From positions 1-64,000 of the forward strand of contig JACPJC010000007.1 in the NCBI GenBank assembly GCA_016187745.1: DNA of 64,000 nt, given 5' to 3'. The position numbers were made by a program, and so were the translations under genes. Numbering within the stretch: position 1 is the first letter of the stretch; each line of letters begins with the position of its first letter. This document shows positions 23,956-33,700 of this stretch, one piece after another. The notes beneath the pieces are model-generated. The model saw only the letters and a program-made list of their open reading frames with translations, had not been told where the DNA came from and did no database searches. The DNA is from Candidatus Iainarchaeum sp. Its GTDB lineage: Archaea; Iainarchaeota; Iainarchaeia; Iainarchaeales; JAXPJC01.

Positions 23956-26900
23956 CTAAGAGCCTATGCATTCCAGTGCATTCTCAATATCGTATATGCT
24001 TTTCCCGTTTACTTTCTGCGCATAAAGGGCGCTTGGAACCCAGAAGAAGGAGATTCTCTTCCCATGGTTTGCAACAGCAACCTTCCCTTCCTTTACAAGG
24101 TCAAAAACATCCTGCATTGAATCTACCTTATCCGCATCTGAATCCCCGAAGCCGTTGTACTGCATGCCGTTTATTCCATTGAGTGCAATGGCTTCCGAAG
24201 GCGACTGGTTATTTGAGGTAATGAACCTTACTCCCGAACTCCCTGAATTCAGAGTAGTGTCATATCCCCTCGGCGTATATAAAATCGTTTTGAGGTAAAC
24301 GTCCCCTGCCCTTTCAGCCTTCTCCCAATCAATGGCATACCTTATTCCTTTCTCATTGCTGCGCCTGTCCCTGTAATAATAGAATGCCTCGCCCGCAAGC
24401 CTTCCGGAAAAATCATAGCATGCGCCCGCGCCGTTCCAAGCATTCAGGCTTGCGCCTGCATCAACTTCCTGCTCGTTCATATTCAAGGAATAGTATTCTG
24501 CAAACTTGCTCTGCGTCGCGCTATTTCTGCTCACTTTCATGAGCACAGGGGTCGCATAAGCCGGGGAGAATTTGATTTTCTCCTTCTTTCCGGAAACATC
24601 AACCTCAAGTATTACGCTCCTTGAAGTGATGGATTTATTTATGGAATCAAGGTCCGCCTTCTTTTCCACAGCGGCAATTACAAGCGCATTTGAATTGTAA
24701 TCATTGTAGGTATATGCGCTCTGCCCAAGATGCTCGTCAATCTTCAGCTCATATCCCGAATATTCAGCCCCATACCCGTGCCTGTCATTTCCCTGCGCAG
24801 TATTCCCGAGCAGGCCGTCAAGCGGAACATAATAGAAGGGATTGTCATTTTCCGGGGCGCTTTTGTAGGTAAGCTCGGTCATGAATACTGCGGCAATATT
24901 TTCGCCGTCAAATATCTGCCAGCCGCTCCCCGTGAACCAGGAGTCCAGATGCACAGCATATTTTCCCGGCATATTGATTGTCATGCCCCTGGAGTATTTC
25001 TTCGCTATGAGTATCGCCCCCTCATTCCACAGCCTCCAATAGCCTATGTCATTGTTCAGATACCACGAGGGCGCATTGAAGAATGCTTCCCTGTCATATA
25101 GCTGGTGGAAATCCTCCCTGAAATCAGTGCCATAGTTGTCCTTAACAAGAAGGGCCTCAAAATTGAATATCCTGCGCAAATCGTCAAAGTTTTTTATTTC
25201 CTCAGTCCATTCAACTGTGTCCTCATTCACATACTGCCCCCAGAATGTCAGGCCCTTGTTTATGAATTTCTCAAGCTCCTCATCGCGCTTCGGCAGCCAG
25301 CAGGTGTCCGGAACTTTATATGCAACAAAAGAGCTCTCGTGCGCAATGTCGTCAGAAGTGCCGGCAGAAACAGAAGTGATGCGCGTTGTAACTCTATATG
25401 CGTCAGTGCTCTGCTTCAATCCTGCGAATTCGCACGTAATTGTTTGCGTTGCGCCCTTCAGGACAAATGCCGTCTTATTGCAGGGATTTTTCACAGAGGA
25501 AGGGACTGATATTCCCGAAGGCGCAACCAGGGTTGCGGAAACGCTCGCGTTTGAATTAACATCATCAGAATTCTTCACTGCAATGAGGAATTTCGCGGTG
25601 TTTGTGTCATAATTGAAAGTGTAGTTAACACTGCTTACCCCTATTGTTCCGGAAGCAACTTCATTTGTGCTTGTATTGCCTGTTGTGAATCTTGCGAGCG
25701 GATTTTCCGGGCATTCAAACCTGTAATTGTTCTTATTCAGCCACTCATCAAGCCTCTTGATGCGCTTGCTCAGCGCAATGCTGAACTGCGTTGCATCGCA
25801 ATACACTGCTTCCGAATTGTCCGCATCGCATGAATTCCAGTCAAAATCATTCCAGTTCCAGCTCAATTTCACTTTCGGAAGCGCCCCCGCGCCGGTTTTC
25901 CCCACATAGAGGAACTCACCGAATGCCGTCTGCACATCATCCTCAGCAAGTAAAGCGGCGCCATTCTTTTTGGGTTTCCCGCCCCCGGCAAACAGCGCAG
26001 CGCCGCCCTTTTTGTTTTTTCCATCTTCCGCGAAGAACAGCAGATCGCTTTCCTCGGTAGTATCTATCTCTATCATGAATTCCTCTGAATAGGAATTCTG
26101 CCCGCAGCCTGTGCTGATCTCATATGGCTTCGGGCTTCCCATTGTTTGCGGGTCGTTATAGCAGTTCCTGTAAACCTGCAGCTTTATTTTTGCGAACACG
26201 ACAGCGGAATTGAAATCCTGAGTGCGCGAAATGGAAAATGCCATTTCCTCAGTGCTGTTTTCAAGTGTTGGATCAATATTTGCGCTTGCGGTATTCGAAT
26301 CCCAGCGCACATCCAAGCCGGAGCGTGATGTATAAATGCTGTCAGGATCCCCGTAAGGGATTATGCTGCTCCCGTCAGTATCAGTCGCGCCAAGGTTTGT
26401 AATATAGTCATACATCGGATGGTTTTCATACTTGTTGCTGTCAAGATAATTCATAATCAGCATTATAATTATTACAACAACTGCAACCCAGACACCTGCA
26501 ACTGCGCTAGGGCCTATATCTGCCATAATAAGACCTGCCTCTGTTCCTGCTGCGGCCGCAATAGCAATTACAAATGTTGCAGCCCCTGCTGCCAGCCCAT
26601 AGCCCAATGCCCTCCCGAAGCTTGCGCCCCAGCTATATTCCTCATCAGCATAGCCGTCCCAGTTCTTCGCCTTTGCGCGCACATTGATTTTTGTAATGTA
26701 ATCCCTGTTTGTAACTTCAATATATTCAGGCGCATCCTTCTCAAGCAGTATAACCTGATAGGTGTCAAGCAGGAACTGCGCATCCCCCGGCTCATTTACC
26801 TGTACCCTTATCCATCCCAGTTCGGTCCAGTCGCTTCCCGAGGGCTTTGCTTCAACCCTTATGCCGTGCATTCCCGCAATGTCATCGCTCTGCACGGTAA

Positions 26901-27075
26901 TTGTCTTTGAATCCCCGTCCTCGTCCAAATCAAATGTGCGCGGGTCAACCTCAATCTCATCGCAGCCCCCCGAATCGGAATCGCTGCACAGCCTGAACTG
27001 CATATCTATTGCCCCGCAGCCCTCGTCCCCGGACTTGCGCGAAATTTCAAATGTTGTTGAAGATTCAGCGCCCAT
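23956..27075 (-). CDS. Giant surface protein B, C-terminal fragment
   Basis: The 1039-aa ORF is homologous to the second half of giants A and C. Its reading frame is open upstream to about 27150, where 'IFITNLKDCISAAEGVGV' matches 'ITVVNLRDC' of A, so the ATG at 27075 is not a natural N-terminus. It contains a transmembrane hairpin at about residues 150-220 ('SWGASFGRALGYGLAAGAAT', 'WVAVVVIIIMLIMNYLDSN'). The shared segment 'VYCDATQFSIALSKRIK' is near 427, 'NYGTDFREDFHQLYDREAFF' follows, and 'FYYVPLDGLLGN', 'FSPAYATPVLMK' and the family C-terminus 'ISFFWVPS' close it. It is the 3' third of one broken gene (see 27095 and 29841). Translation as a separate protein is doubtful. Confidence 0.75.
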   Translation of the reverse strand: MGAESSTTFEISRKSGDEGCGAIDMQFRLCSDSDSGGCDEIEVDPRTFDLDEDGDSKTITVQSDDIAGMHGIRVEAKPSGSDWTELGWIRVQVNEPGDAQFLLDTYQVILLEKDAPEYIEVTNRDYITKINVRAKAKNWDGYADEEYSWGASFGRALGYGLAAGAATFVIAIAAAAGTEAGLIMADIGPSAVAGVWVAVVVIIIMLIMNYLDSNKYENHPMYDYITNLGATDTDGSSIIPYGDPDSIYTSRSGLDVRWDSNTASANIDPTLENSTEEMAFSISRTQDFNSAVVFAKIKLQVYRNCYNDPQTMGSPKPYEISTGCGQNSYSEEFMIEIDTTEESDLLFFAEDGKNKKGGAALFAGGGKPKKNGAALLAEDDVQTAFGEFLYVGKTGAGALPKVKLSWNWNDFDWNSCDADNSEAVYCDATQFSIALSKRIKRLDEWLNKNNYRFECPENPLARFTTGNTSTNEVASGTIGVSSVNYTFNYDTNTAKFLIAVKNSDDVNSNASVSATLVAPSGISVPSSVKNPCNKTAFVLKGATQTITCEFAGLKQSTDAYRVTTRITSVSAGTSDDIAHESSFVAYKVPDTCWLPKRDEELEKFINKGLTFWGQYVNEDTVEWTEEIKNFDDLRRIFNFEALLVKDNYGTDFREDFHQLYDREAFFNAPSWYLNNDIGYWRLWNEGAILIAKKYSRGMTINMPGKYAVHLDSWFTGSGWQIFDGENIAAVFMTELTYKSAPENDNPFYYVPLDGLLGNTAQGNDRHGYGAEYSGYELKIDEHLGQSAYTYNDYNSNALVIAAVEKKADLDSINKSITSRSVILEVDVSGKKEKIKFSPAYATPVLMKVSRNSATQSKFAEYYSLNMNEQEVDAGASLNAWNGAGACYDFSGRLAGEAFYYYRDRRSNEKGIRYAIDWEKAERAGDVYLKTILYTPRGYDTTLNSGSSGVRFITSNNQSPSEAIALNGINGMQYNGFGDSDADKVDSMQDVFDLVKEGKVAVANHGKRISFFWVPSALYAQKVNGKSIYDIENALECIGS

Positions 27076-27094
27076 TTCTATTACCCCAACGCCT

Positions 27095-29884
27095 TCAGCG
27101 GCGGAAATGCAGTCCTTCAGGTTTGTTATGAAGATTTTTGCGCATCAGCATTGCAGTGCGCAGTGGAGTAAGCACTTCAAGCGCCCCTCCTTCAACAGCA
27201 ATCTGGAATTCCCCGCTCCTGTCCCCGTTCCATACAATCTCGGCCTGCAAGTCCCTCAGAACAACAGGCTCATTGTCAATTACGCAATAATTGCGCAGTG
27301 TAATGTCAGTAATTGCAGTCCCTTCAATAAGCGCGGCTTCCCAGTCGCTTTTACTGATGTCCATGCACTGCTCCAATTCTATTTCAGGCCCCAATCCGAC
27401 GGCAATGCCCACATCTATTGCAAAGGGCCATGTTATTCCGAAATCCGCGCTCTCCACCTCAAGATTGAGCGTTCCCTCAATAGTTGAGCCTTCCTCAATG
27501 ATTTTCCCTGCTTCAGAGAGAACTGCATTCACTTTTATCGTTTCCTCAACATCCTTCGCAAGAACAGTAGCGCCGACATACTGGTCAAGCCAGTTCTGCA
27601 TTGCCTCAATGTCAAGCAATCCGTCAGTATCCTCAAGCGCAAGCTCCAGCTTGCTTATTGAAAGCTCTGGCTCAACCATGCTTGTTACTGTTAATTCCTC
27701 CTCCTGCTCCTGCTCAACGCGCACATCCAGGTTATAGGAAAGCCTTTCAGGGGAAATTTCAATTATTTCGCTTTCAATTGTTTTTGTTGCCTGCGCGGGA
27801 TTATAGCCGTATTTCTCCACATCAATTATTATCTGCGCATTCGCGGGAAGCGCGCTCAGCGTGAAATAGGCGGTCCCCTCAATATCCGTATACTGCGGCG
27901 CAAGTGTTTGCAGGGAACCGTCATTGTTTATTGTTACCTTCACAAGCGCGTCCTTTATCCTGCTTCTGGTTGAAGAATCCCTTACAACAATAGTGAGCGG
28001 ATTTTCAATCAGCGGAGCAAGGTTTTCAGGGGAAACATTGATGTCAAGGTTTGCCTTTGCCGTTGCCCTTGTGTCCAGCCCAACCTCCTTTACCCATACC
28101 TTCTCATAATCCGAAATTGCCTCAAGCAGTATTGCCGCATCATCCGGAATTTTCGGCTGCAGGAATATTGTCCCTGAGATTGCGGTATTTTTGGTGAAAT
28201 TCCCCAAATCTATCGCAGGCAGCTCATTCGCCTTGTTCCCATCCCCGGAAATTTTTGTGCCGGAAGCGTTTGTGAATTCATATCTGCTGAATTCCAGGTC
28301 CTCGGAAACATCCAGCCCGTTTATTGTGCTTTTCACGCGCAGTTCCGCCACATTATGCACGGCATCCGAATTGTTCTGCAGGGTGAAGAAGAAATTGTAA
28401 TCATTGAATACCACAAGTTCAAACGGCTCCTCGTGCTGCAGCAGCATCTCCTTCAGGTCCATTATGCTGTCATAAAAGCAGAAATCCGCGCTGCACAGCT
28501 CAGGGGGCGGCTCGGTGTAATATGTTTTCTCATATGCGAGCGCATAGAGCGCCTGCTTTGCGGAGGTGCTTTCAGCGCTTCCAAGCTCGCCGTCCGCAGG
28601 ATCCCTTGCATATGAATCGTCCTGGCTTATCCCGAATGCGCGGTAGAACAGGGCAAGCGGCTCAGCATTCTCCGCGCTATCCCTTATGCGGATTTCCGCG
28701 CTTATTTCATAATACCCGGCTTCAGGCGCGTTCCAGAGGATGTTAAGCCACTTCGCATATCCCTGGGTAATGTTCTTCGCATCAGTGTCATATCCAAGCG
28801 GGCTTGTGAAGGTTGTGCCCTTTGTTATGCTTGCATTCGGCGCATTCACCGATTTTATGAATATGTCGTCCTTCTCCATCAGCTCATCAATTCCCGTGCG
28901 CAAATGCATGCCTGTGCTCTTGTAATTCTTTTCCTTCGGAACCGCAAGCAATAATTTCACGACATATGTTTTATCTCTCTCCACAAGGTCAAACACGTTC
29001 TGGTCGCTTATGTTGTAAAGGCCCCTGTATATTGCCCTTGCCTCCCCGGAAATAAGCTCAGGCATCATTACCGCATTCAGTTTCGCGGTTTCATTCGGCA
29101 TCAATTGAACAGCAGTTGTTGTGTAGGTTGCAAACCCGCCGCTCCTCACAATCGCATAAATCCTCTTGTCCGCCTTGAATTCATAATTCCCAGCCCCGTC
29201 CTTATCAAGGCTTATTTTTCCGAGCTGCTCCCCTGATTCGGTCCTGAACTCGGCTTCGGCAAAAGGGACTGCGCTCCCGTCCTGGTCCTTCGCTGTTATT
29301 TTCACATCCGCCTGCCCTATGAGCATGAAAATCTCGAAATAGCTTATCTCCCTTACGTTGATTTCCTGCGCTCCCGAAGCCCCCGAGGAAGGGTATTTCA
29401 GGGCCTTTGCGAAGTACTTTCCCCCCGGAACATTTAGGAATTTCGCATTCCCATTGACATCAGTTATCTGCTTTGTGTCAAACGCCAAAAAGTTCGTGTC
29501 AGCATCATAAAGCGAAATTTCCGCATTCACAACCGCAAGGTCGTCCTCATCATATGCCTTCACAACCACAATCCCGCAGTTCTCAGGCGTGCACTTCTCA
29601 AGCTCTATGGTTATGTTGCCGTCTGCGATTGTAATGTCCCTGGTCTCGTATTTGTATTCGTCCTGCGTGACCGTAAGCAGGTAATCAACATCATCATAAA
29701 CAGAAAACTCAACTTTGTTCCCGTCGCGCGTGTCCCCCTCCGCAATTATCTTCATGTCCTCTCTTGTTTTCAGCAGCACCTTTGCGTTTTTGACCCTTGC
29801 ATTTGTGGAGCTGTCAAGCACTTCAATGCTGAACCTCCCCCTAAGCGCTCGCATACCTGTTTGCCTCATCCGTAGCAACAACAT
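27095..29884 (-). CDS. Giant surface protein B, middle fragment
   Basis: The 929-aa ORF is homologous to about residues 330-1230 of giant A. The matching frame begins near 29856 ('RGRFSIEVLDSSTNARVKNA'); the residues before that are a chance extension. It holds several carboxypeptidase-regulatory/PEGA-like domains ('GGKYFAKALKYPS', 'TAYFTLSALPANAQII'). It also has the family core module with 'MHLRTGIDELMEKDDIFIKS', 'LALFYRAFG' and the Cys pair 'ELCSADFCFYD'. At its 3' end, after 'GGALEVLTPLRTAM', it lacks about 45 residues kept in A and C and ends out of frame with the next fragment. It is best read as part of one disrupted gene. Confidence 0.75.
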   Translation of the reverse strand: MLLLRMRQTGMRALRGRFSIEVLDSSTNARVKNAKVLLKTREDMKIIAEGDTRDGNKVEFSVYDDVDYLLTVTQDEYKYETRDITIADGNITIELEKCTPENCGIVVVKAYDEDDLAVVNAEISLYDADTNFLAFDTKQITDVNGNAKFLNVPGGKYFAKALKYPSSGASGAQEINVREISYFEIFMLIGQADVKITAKDQDGSAVPFAEAEFRTESGEQLGKISLDKDGAGNYEFKADKRIYAIVRSGGFATYTTTAVQLMPNETAKLNAVMMPELISGEARAIYRGLYNISDQNVFDLVERDKTYVVKLLLAVPKEKNYKSTGMHLRTGIDELMEKDDIFIKSVNAPNASITKGTTFTSPLGYDTDAKNITQGYAKWLNILWNAPEAGYYEISAEIRIRDSAENAEPLALFYRAFGISQDDSYARDPADGELGSAESTSAKQALYALAYEKTYYTEPPPELCSADFCFYDSIMDLKEMLLQHEEPFELVVFNDYNFFFTLQNNSDAVHNVAELRVKSTINGLDVSEDLEFSRYEFTNASGTKISGDGNKANELPAIDLGNFTKNTAISGTIFLQPKIPDDAAILLEAISDYEKVWVKEVGLDTRATAKANLDINVSPENLAPLIENPLTIVVRDSSTRSRIKDALVKVTINNDGSLQTLAPQYTDIEGTAYFTLSALPANAQIIIDVEKYGYNPAQATKTIESEIIEISPERLSYNLDVRVEQEQEEELTVTSMVEPELSISKLELALEDTDGLLDIEAMQNWLDQYVGATVLAKDVEETIKVNAVLSEAGKIIEEGSTIEGTLNLEVESADFGITWPFAIDVGIAVGLGPEIELEQCMDISKSDWEAALIEGTAITDITLRNYCVIDNEPVVLRDLQAEIVWNGDRSGEFQIAVEGGALEVLTPLRTAMLMRKNLHNKPEGLHFRR

Positions 29885-30770
29885 AGTAGCTTCCCGGGCT
29901 TGCCTTCAGCGTCGCATATCCGTAATCCGAATAAGTGCGCGTCTGCTCCACCCCGTCCGGGGAATAAAGCACAACCCTCACATTGCTCAGCAGTTCAGCG
30001 GCATCGGAAACAACCTTCATCCTCAGTTCGCCTGTTGCAGGGACGATTGCCTCAAGCTTTATTATTTCGGAAGTTTCATCAATTCTTAAGGAATCCTCCT
30101 CGTTCTGCCTGTAGTTCGGCGCTGAAATCCTTGAAATGCTCAGCGCGCCGCAGTTTTCCGGCGGGGTAATTTTTATTTCCCCGGAGGTCGTTTCAATTGT
30201 TCTCGGCTCCGGCTCAACCCCCGGCGTGCTGCACGAGAATTCCACGGTAATTTTCACCCCGCCAAGTTTCTTGCCGTCGGCGCCGACAAAAGTGATTGTC
30301 TTGTCCCTCGGGGTTATTGCCGCCCCAATTAATTTTATTGCATATTTGAAGCTGGCCCCTGACGGGGAAAGGCTCCTGCTGTATTTCTCATATCCTGACT
30401 TTTCCGCTGAAAGCTCCACCCCCCTGCCGGCAATTACCAGGATTGTTATTTTGCCGAGCGGATTGCTCTGCCTTTTCTGTATGTTCCCGTCCTGCACTAT
30501 CGTTACTTCAACCCCGGCCAATGGAATGTTCTTATCGCTTGTTATTTCAAGCTCAAGTTCCGTGTACTGCGCTTCCGGGGCAATATTAATCAGGGGAAGC
30601 ACAACAAAAAACCCAATAAGCGCCGCAACAATCAGGATTAGGAGCGCAAAACTCGGAACAACCTTGTCTATTGGGTCGATTATTTTATAAACAGGGATTG
30701 CTGCATTTATCCTGTCCAGCACTTTGTAATATGCATCTTCCAGCCTGAAGTAAATGTCCTTTATTCCCAT
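29841..30770 (-). CDS. Giant surface protein B, N-terminal anchor fragment
   Basis: The 309-aa ORF carries the family N-terminus: a cytoplasmic 'FRLEDAYYKVLDRINAAIPV', a transmembrane anchor at residues 41-62 ('FALLILIVAALIGFFVVLPL'), then three PEGA/Ig-like domains. One of these has the Cys pair 'VEFSCSTPG' / 'PENCGALSIS', also found in A and C. It ends 'SYYVVATDEANRYASA' at a stop, while the +1 frame continues the homology. About 23 residues present in A and C at this point are missing. This ORF overlaps the middle fragment by 44 nt. A truncated anchored protein could still be made. Confidence 0.8.
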   Translation of the reverse strand: MGIKDIYFRLEDAYYKVLDRINAAIPVYKIIDPIDKVVPSFALLILIVAALIGFFVVLPLINIAPEAQYTELELEITSDKNIPLAGVEVTIVQDGNIQKRQSNPLGKITILVIAGRGVELSAEKSGYEKYSRSLSPSGASFKYAIKLIGAAITPRDKTITFVGADGKKLGGVKITVEFSCSTPGVEPEPRTIETTSGEIKITPPENCGALSISRISAPNYRQNEEDSLRIDETSEIIKLEAIVPATGELRMKVVSDAAELLSNVRVVLYSPDGVEQTRTYSDYGYATLKASPGSYYVVATDEANRYASA

Positions 30771-30784
30771 TTTTAATCATTTTC

Positions 30785-33700
30785 TCATGTAATGCATTCC
30801 TTCTCTGCGGCAATTTCCTCTGGCTCAATATTGCTCATAACAGGCTTGGGGTTCCACCAGAAGTCAATGCTTGTCCCTGAGGAAGTTACGCAGGCAAGCT
30901 CATTCTCAACCAGGTCAAATATGTCCTGCATGTTGTCTATTGTGTCCGCGCCGTGCTGGTTGTTCTCCATTCCCGAAACCCCGTTCAATGGAATATTGGT
31001 GCTGCCTGAAGCGTCAGGAGACACAAACACAACCGAGTCATTTGCAACAACCGCAGTAAGCAGGTTCTCCTTCTGCTGCGGGGTATAGAAGAGGGTTTTA
31101 AGGAACATGTTCCCGAATTTCGCAGGCTCGCAGAACTCAAACCCGTAAGTGGTGCGCGCGGAAGTTGCATCAATCGGCGTGCAGGAAAGGTTTGTTGTGG
31201 GTAGCGCATGTATGTCCTTTGTGTTCGCGAAATCAGTTACTGTGTATCCCCCGTCAAATGTCTTGCAGTTGTATCCCACTCCGCTCCATTCGCTCATGAA
31301 GTAGCCCGAATCCTGCGCGCCGTTTGCAACGCTTACCGAATACAATGCCGATGCCGCCCCTTCCGCATTTGCCATTTTCATCATTACGGGCGTCGCATAG
31401 CTCGGCGCATAAACAAGCTGCGGGTCAGCGTCCCTTGTTTTTGTTATTTTCAGCAGTATCCCCTTTTCAGTGTTGTTAAGATAAGTGAAATCATCCTGCA
31501 ATGTTGTGCGCAAAATTCCATTCGGGATCGGGGTTGAAGCGCTTATTTCTATTGTGCGGATGGGCTGCGTGGTGCTCTGGTTGAGCAGTATTGAAGCCCC
31601 CGAATAATTCAGCCCATACCCCACCCTTGAATTGTCCGTTCCTATAAGCCCGTCAAACGGCATGTAGTATAATGGGGAGTCATTTATTGCCACATCCGCC
31701 TTGTCAAGCGATATGCGCATTTCCGCTATGGGTTCATTTGAGGAATCAAACAATTCCCACGGGCTGCCCGCATCAAATGTCATGTTCACATCGACATTAT
31801 ACACTCCCGGCCCGTTCAGCAGGAATCCTTCCGCCTCCGGATATGCGAACTTAGGGGCAAACTTAAATAGCGAAGTGTCGCCGAAGTACTTCCCCAGCCC
31901 GCTTACTGCATCAGTATAATATGATGGCGCGTCAAAGAATGAAATTGTCATTGCATAATTGTGGAAATCATTGTGGAAATCCGGGCTGAAGCGGTCCTGC
32001 ATCAGATACGCCTGGAAGTCAGCCATTCCCAGCAATTCCTCCTTGCTTGAGATTCCAGAAGGGAACATAAGGGTTTTTCCTGCTGATTCGCTTGCTTCCA
32101 CGAAATCCCTCAGGCGCGCCGTTGTATAAGGTTCGCACAATTCCAGCCCAAATGTTCCGATGCTGAAGAAGCTTGCCAAGCTGTCAGAATTGCTGTTGTT
32201 CAGGCAGTTGCTGCAGGTAATATCAGGCTCTATTTCCGCGCTTACATAATACTGCGCATCCGCAAGGTTTGCGAAGTAACAGCCCAAAGTTTTCTTGCTC
32301 AGCACGTTCTGCCCATTCAGCAGGCAGCTCTGCTGGGCGTTTGTTGAAGTGTTTCTTATTGTAACGTTCAAATCAAAGTCAATCGCGCCCGGGTCTGTAT
32401 TTTTAATTTCCACAATCACATTCACATCCTTCGCTATCTTGTCAATCTTCATTGAGCTTATTCCAATGTCATAATTCGGAATCTCCTGCGTTTTTGTGCT
32501 GAATGCGCTTTCAGCGCTAGGGCATGTGAAAGGCGCGTTCAATGAGAGGAAATTCCTTATCAGCTCGATTTTCTTGAGAACCGCAATGCTGAACTGCGTT
32601 GCATCGCAGAATATGTAATCCTCGTTGTCCGCATCGCATGTGTCCTCATCAATTGAGCTCCAGTCCCATGCGAATCTCACTTTCGGAAGCGCCCCTTCCC
32701 CCGTTGTTCCTGTTCTTGTGGAGCTCCTGCAATCCAGAGCCTCAGGCGGGATATATGGGGTTACATTCTCATCAAATGCAACAGCATTGAACTGCACTCT
32801 GAATTTTACCCCCACATCCTGCTCCTCTTCAATATCAAGCGTGTCAGGCACGCTCTTGCTGTACTCCTTGTCCAGATCATAATCATACTTCTTCGCCTGC
32901 ACATTGAATATTTTGAAGAAAACGCCTTCGCGCTGAGAAATATTTGAAATCTTCACGCTGCGCTCCTCAGTATTCAGCAGAGTGCCGCTCTTCGCCACAA
33001 TCTGCTCCTCCCCAACGCTCAAATTAAGGTCGGTATCAAGCTCCTCGGAAGTGGTAAGCTCATTCAGGGTAACATCGGTGATTTCCACATCGCGCTCTAT
33101 TGTAGTTGCAGTGCCCTTGTCCTCCTGGTTGAAATAGGAGTAGAATGTTCCTGCAAACATCCCAAGCAGCCCGTATCCCAGGGAATTCTTCGCATTTCCC
33201 CACATATCTCCTAAGAAGTCAAATCCACCGGCAGCGAGAATTACATTCCCTGTGGGGGCCGGAACGCCTGTTTGTGATTCAGTGGCTTTGTATGTTGTTA
33301 TATCCCATTCGCCGCTGCCATCAGTTCTCATGCTAACTTCATCATACACCCAGCCAGTCCCATCCCAATAAGGAGTTTCAGAATAAATATAGTCATCACC
33401 AGACCCCACATAAGATACACCTGGTCTTTTGGAAGACAGGTCATCCAGAACTTGCTGCATAGTAGGTTTGTCAGTATCAGTTTCATACCAGCCGCTATCT
33501 GTTATATCCCATTTATTAATTATGTCCATATAATTCGGAACGGTAATTGTTGTTGTAGTTGGCGTAAATAAAGATGTTATTGTTAGTTGTGAAGAGGAGG
33601 CTTCCGTATAAATCTGGCTGAGGGCGTTTGCAAGATCCTTTTTTTCAGACTCAGAATCCGCTAATTGTGTTTCCAAATCTTTTACTGCTTCTGTATCCCC

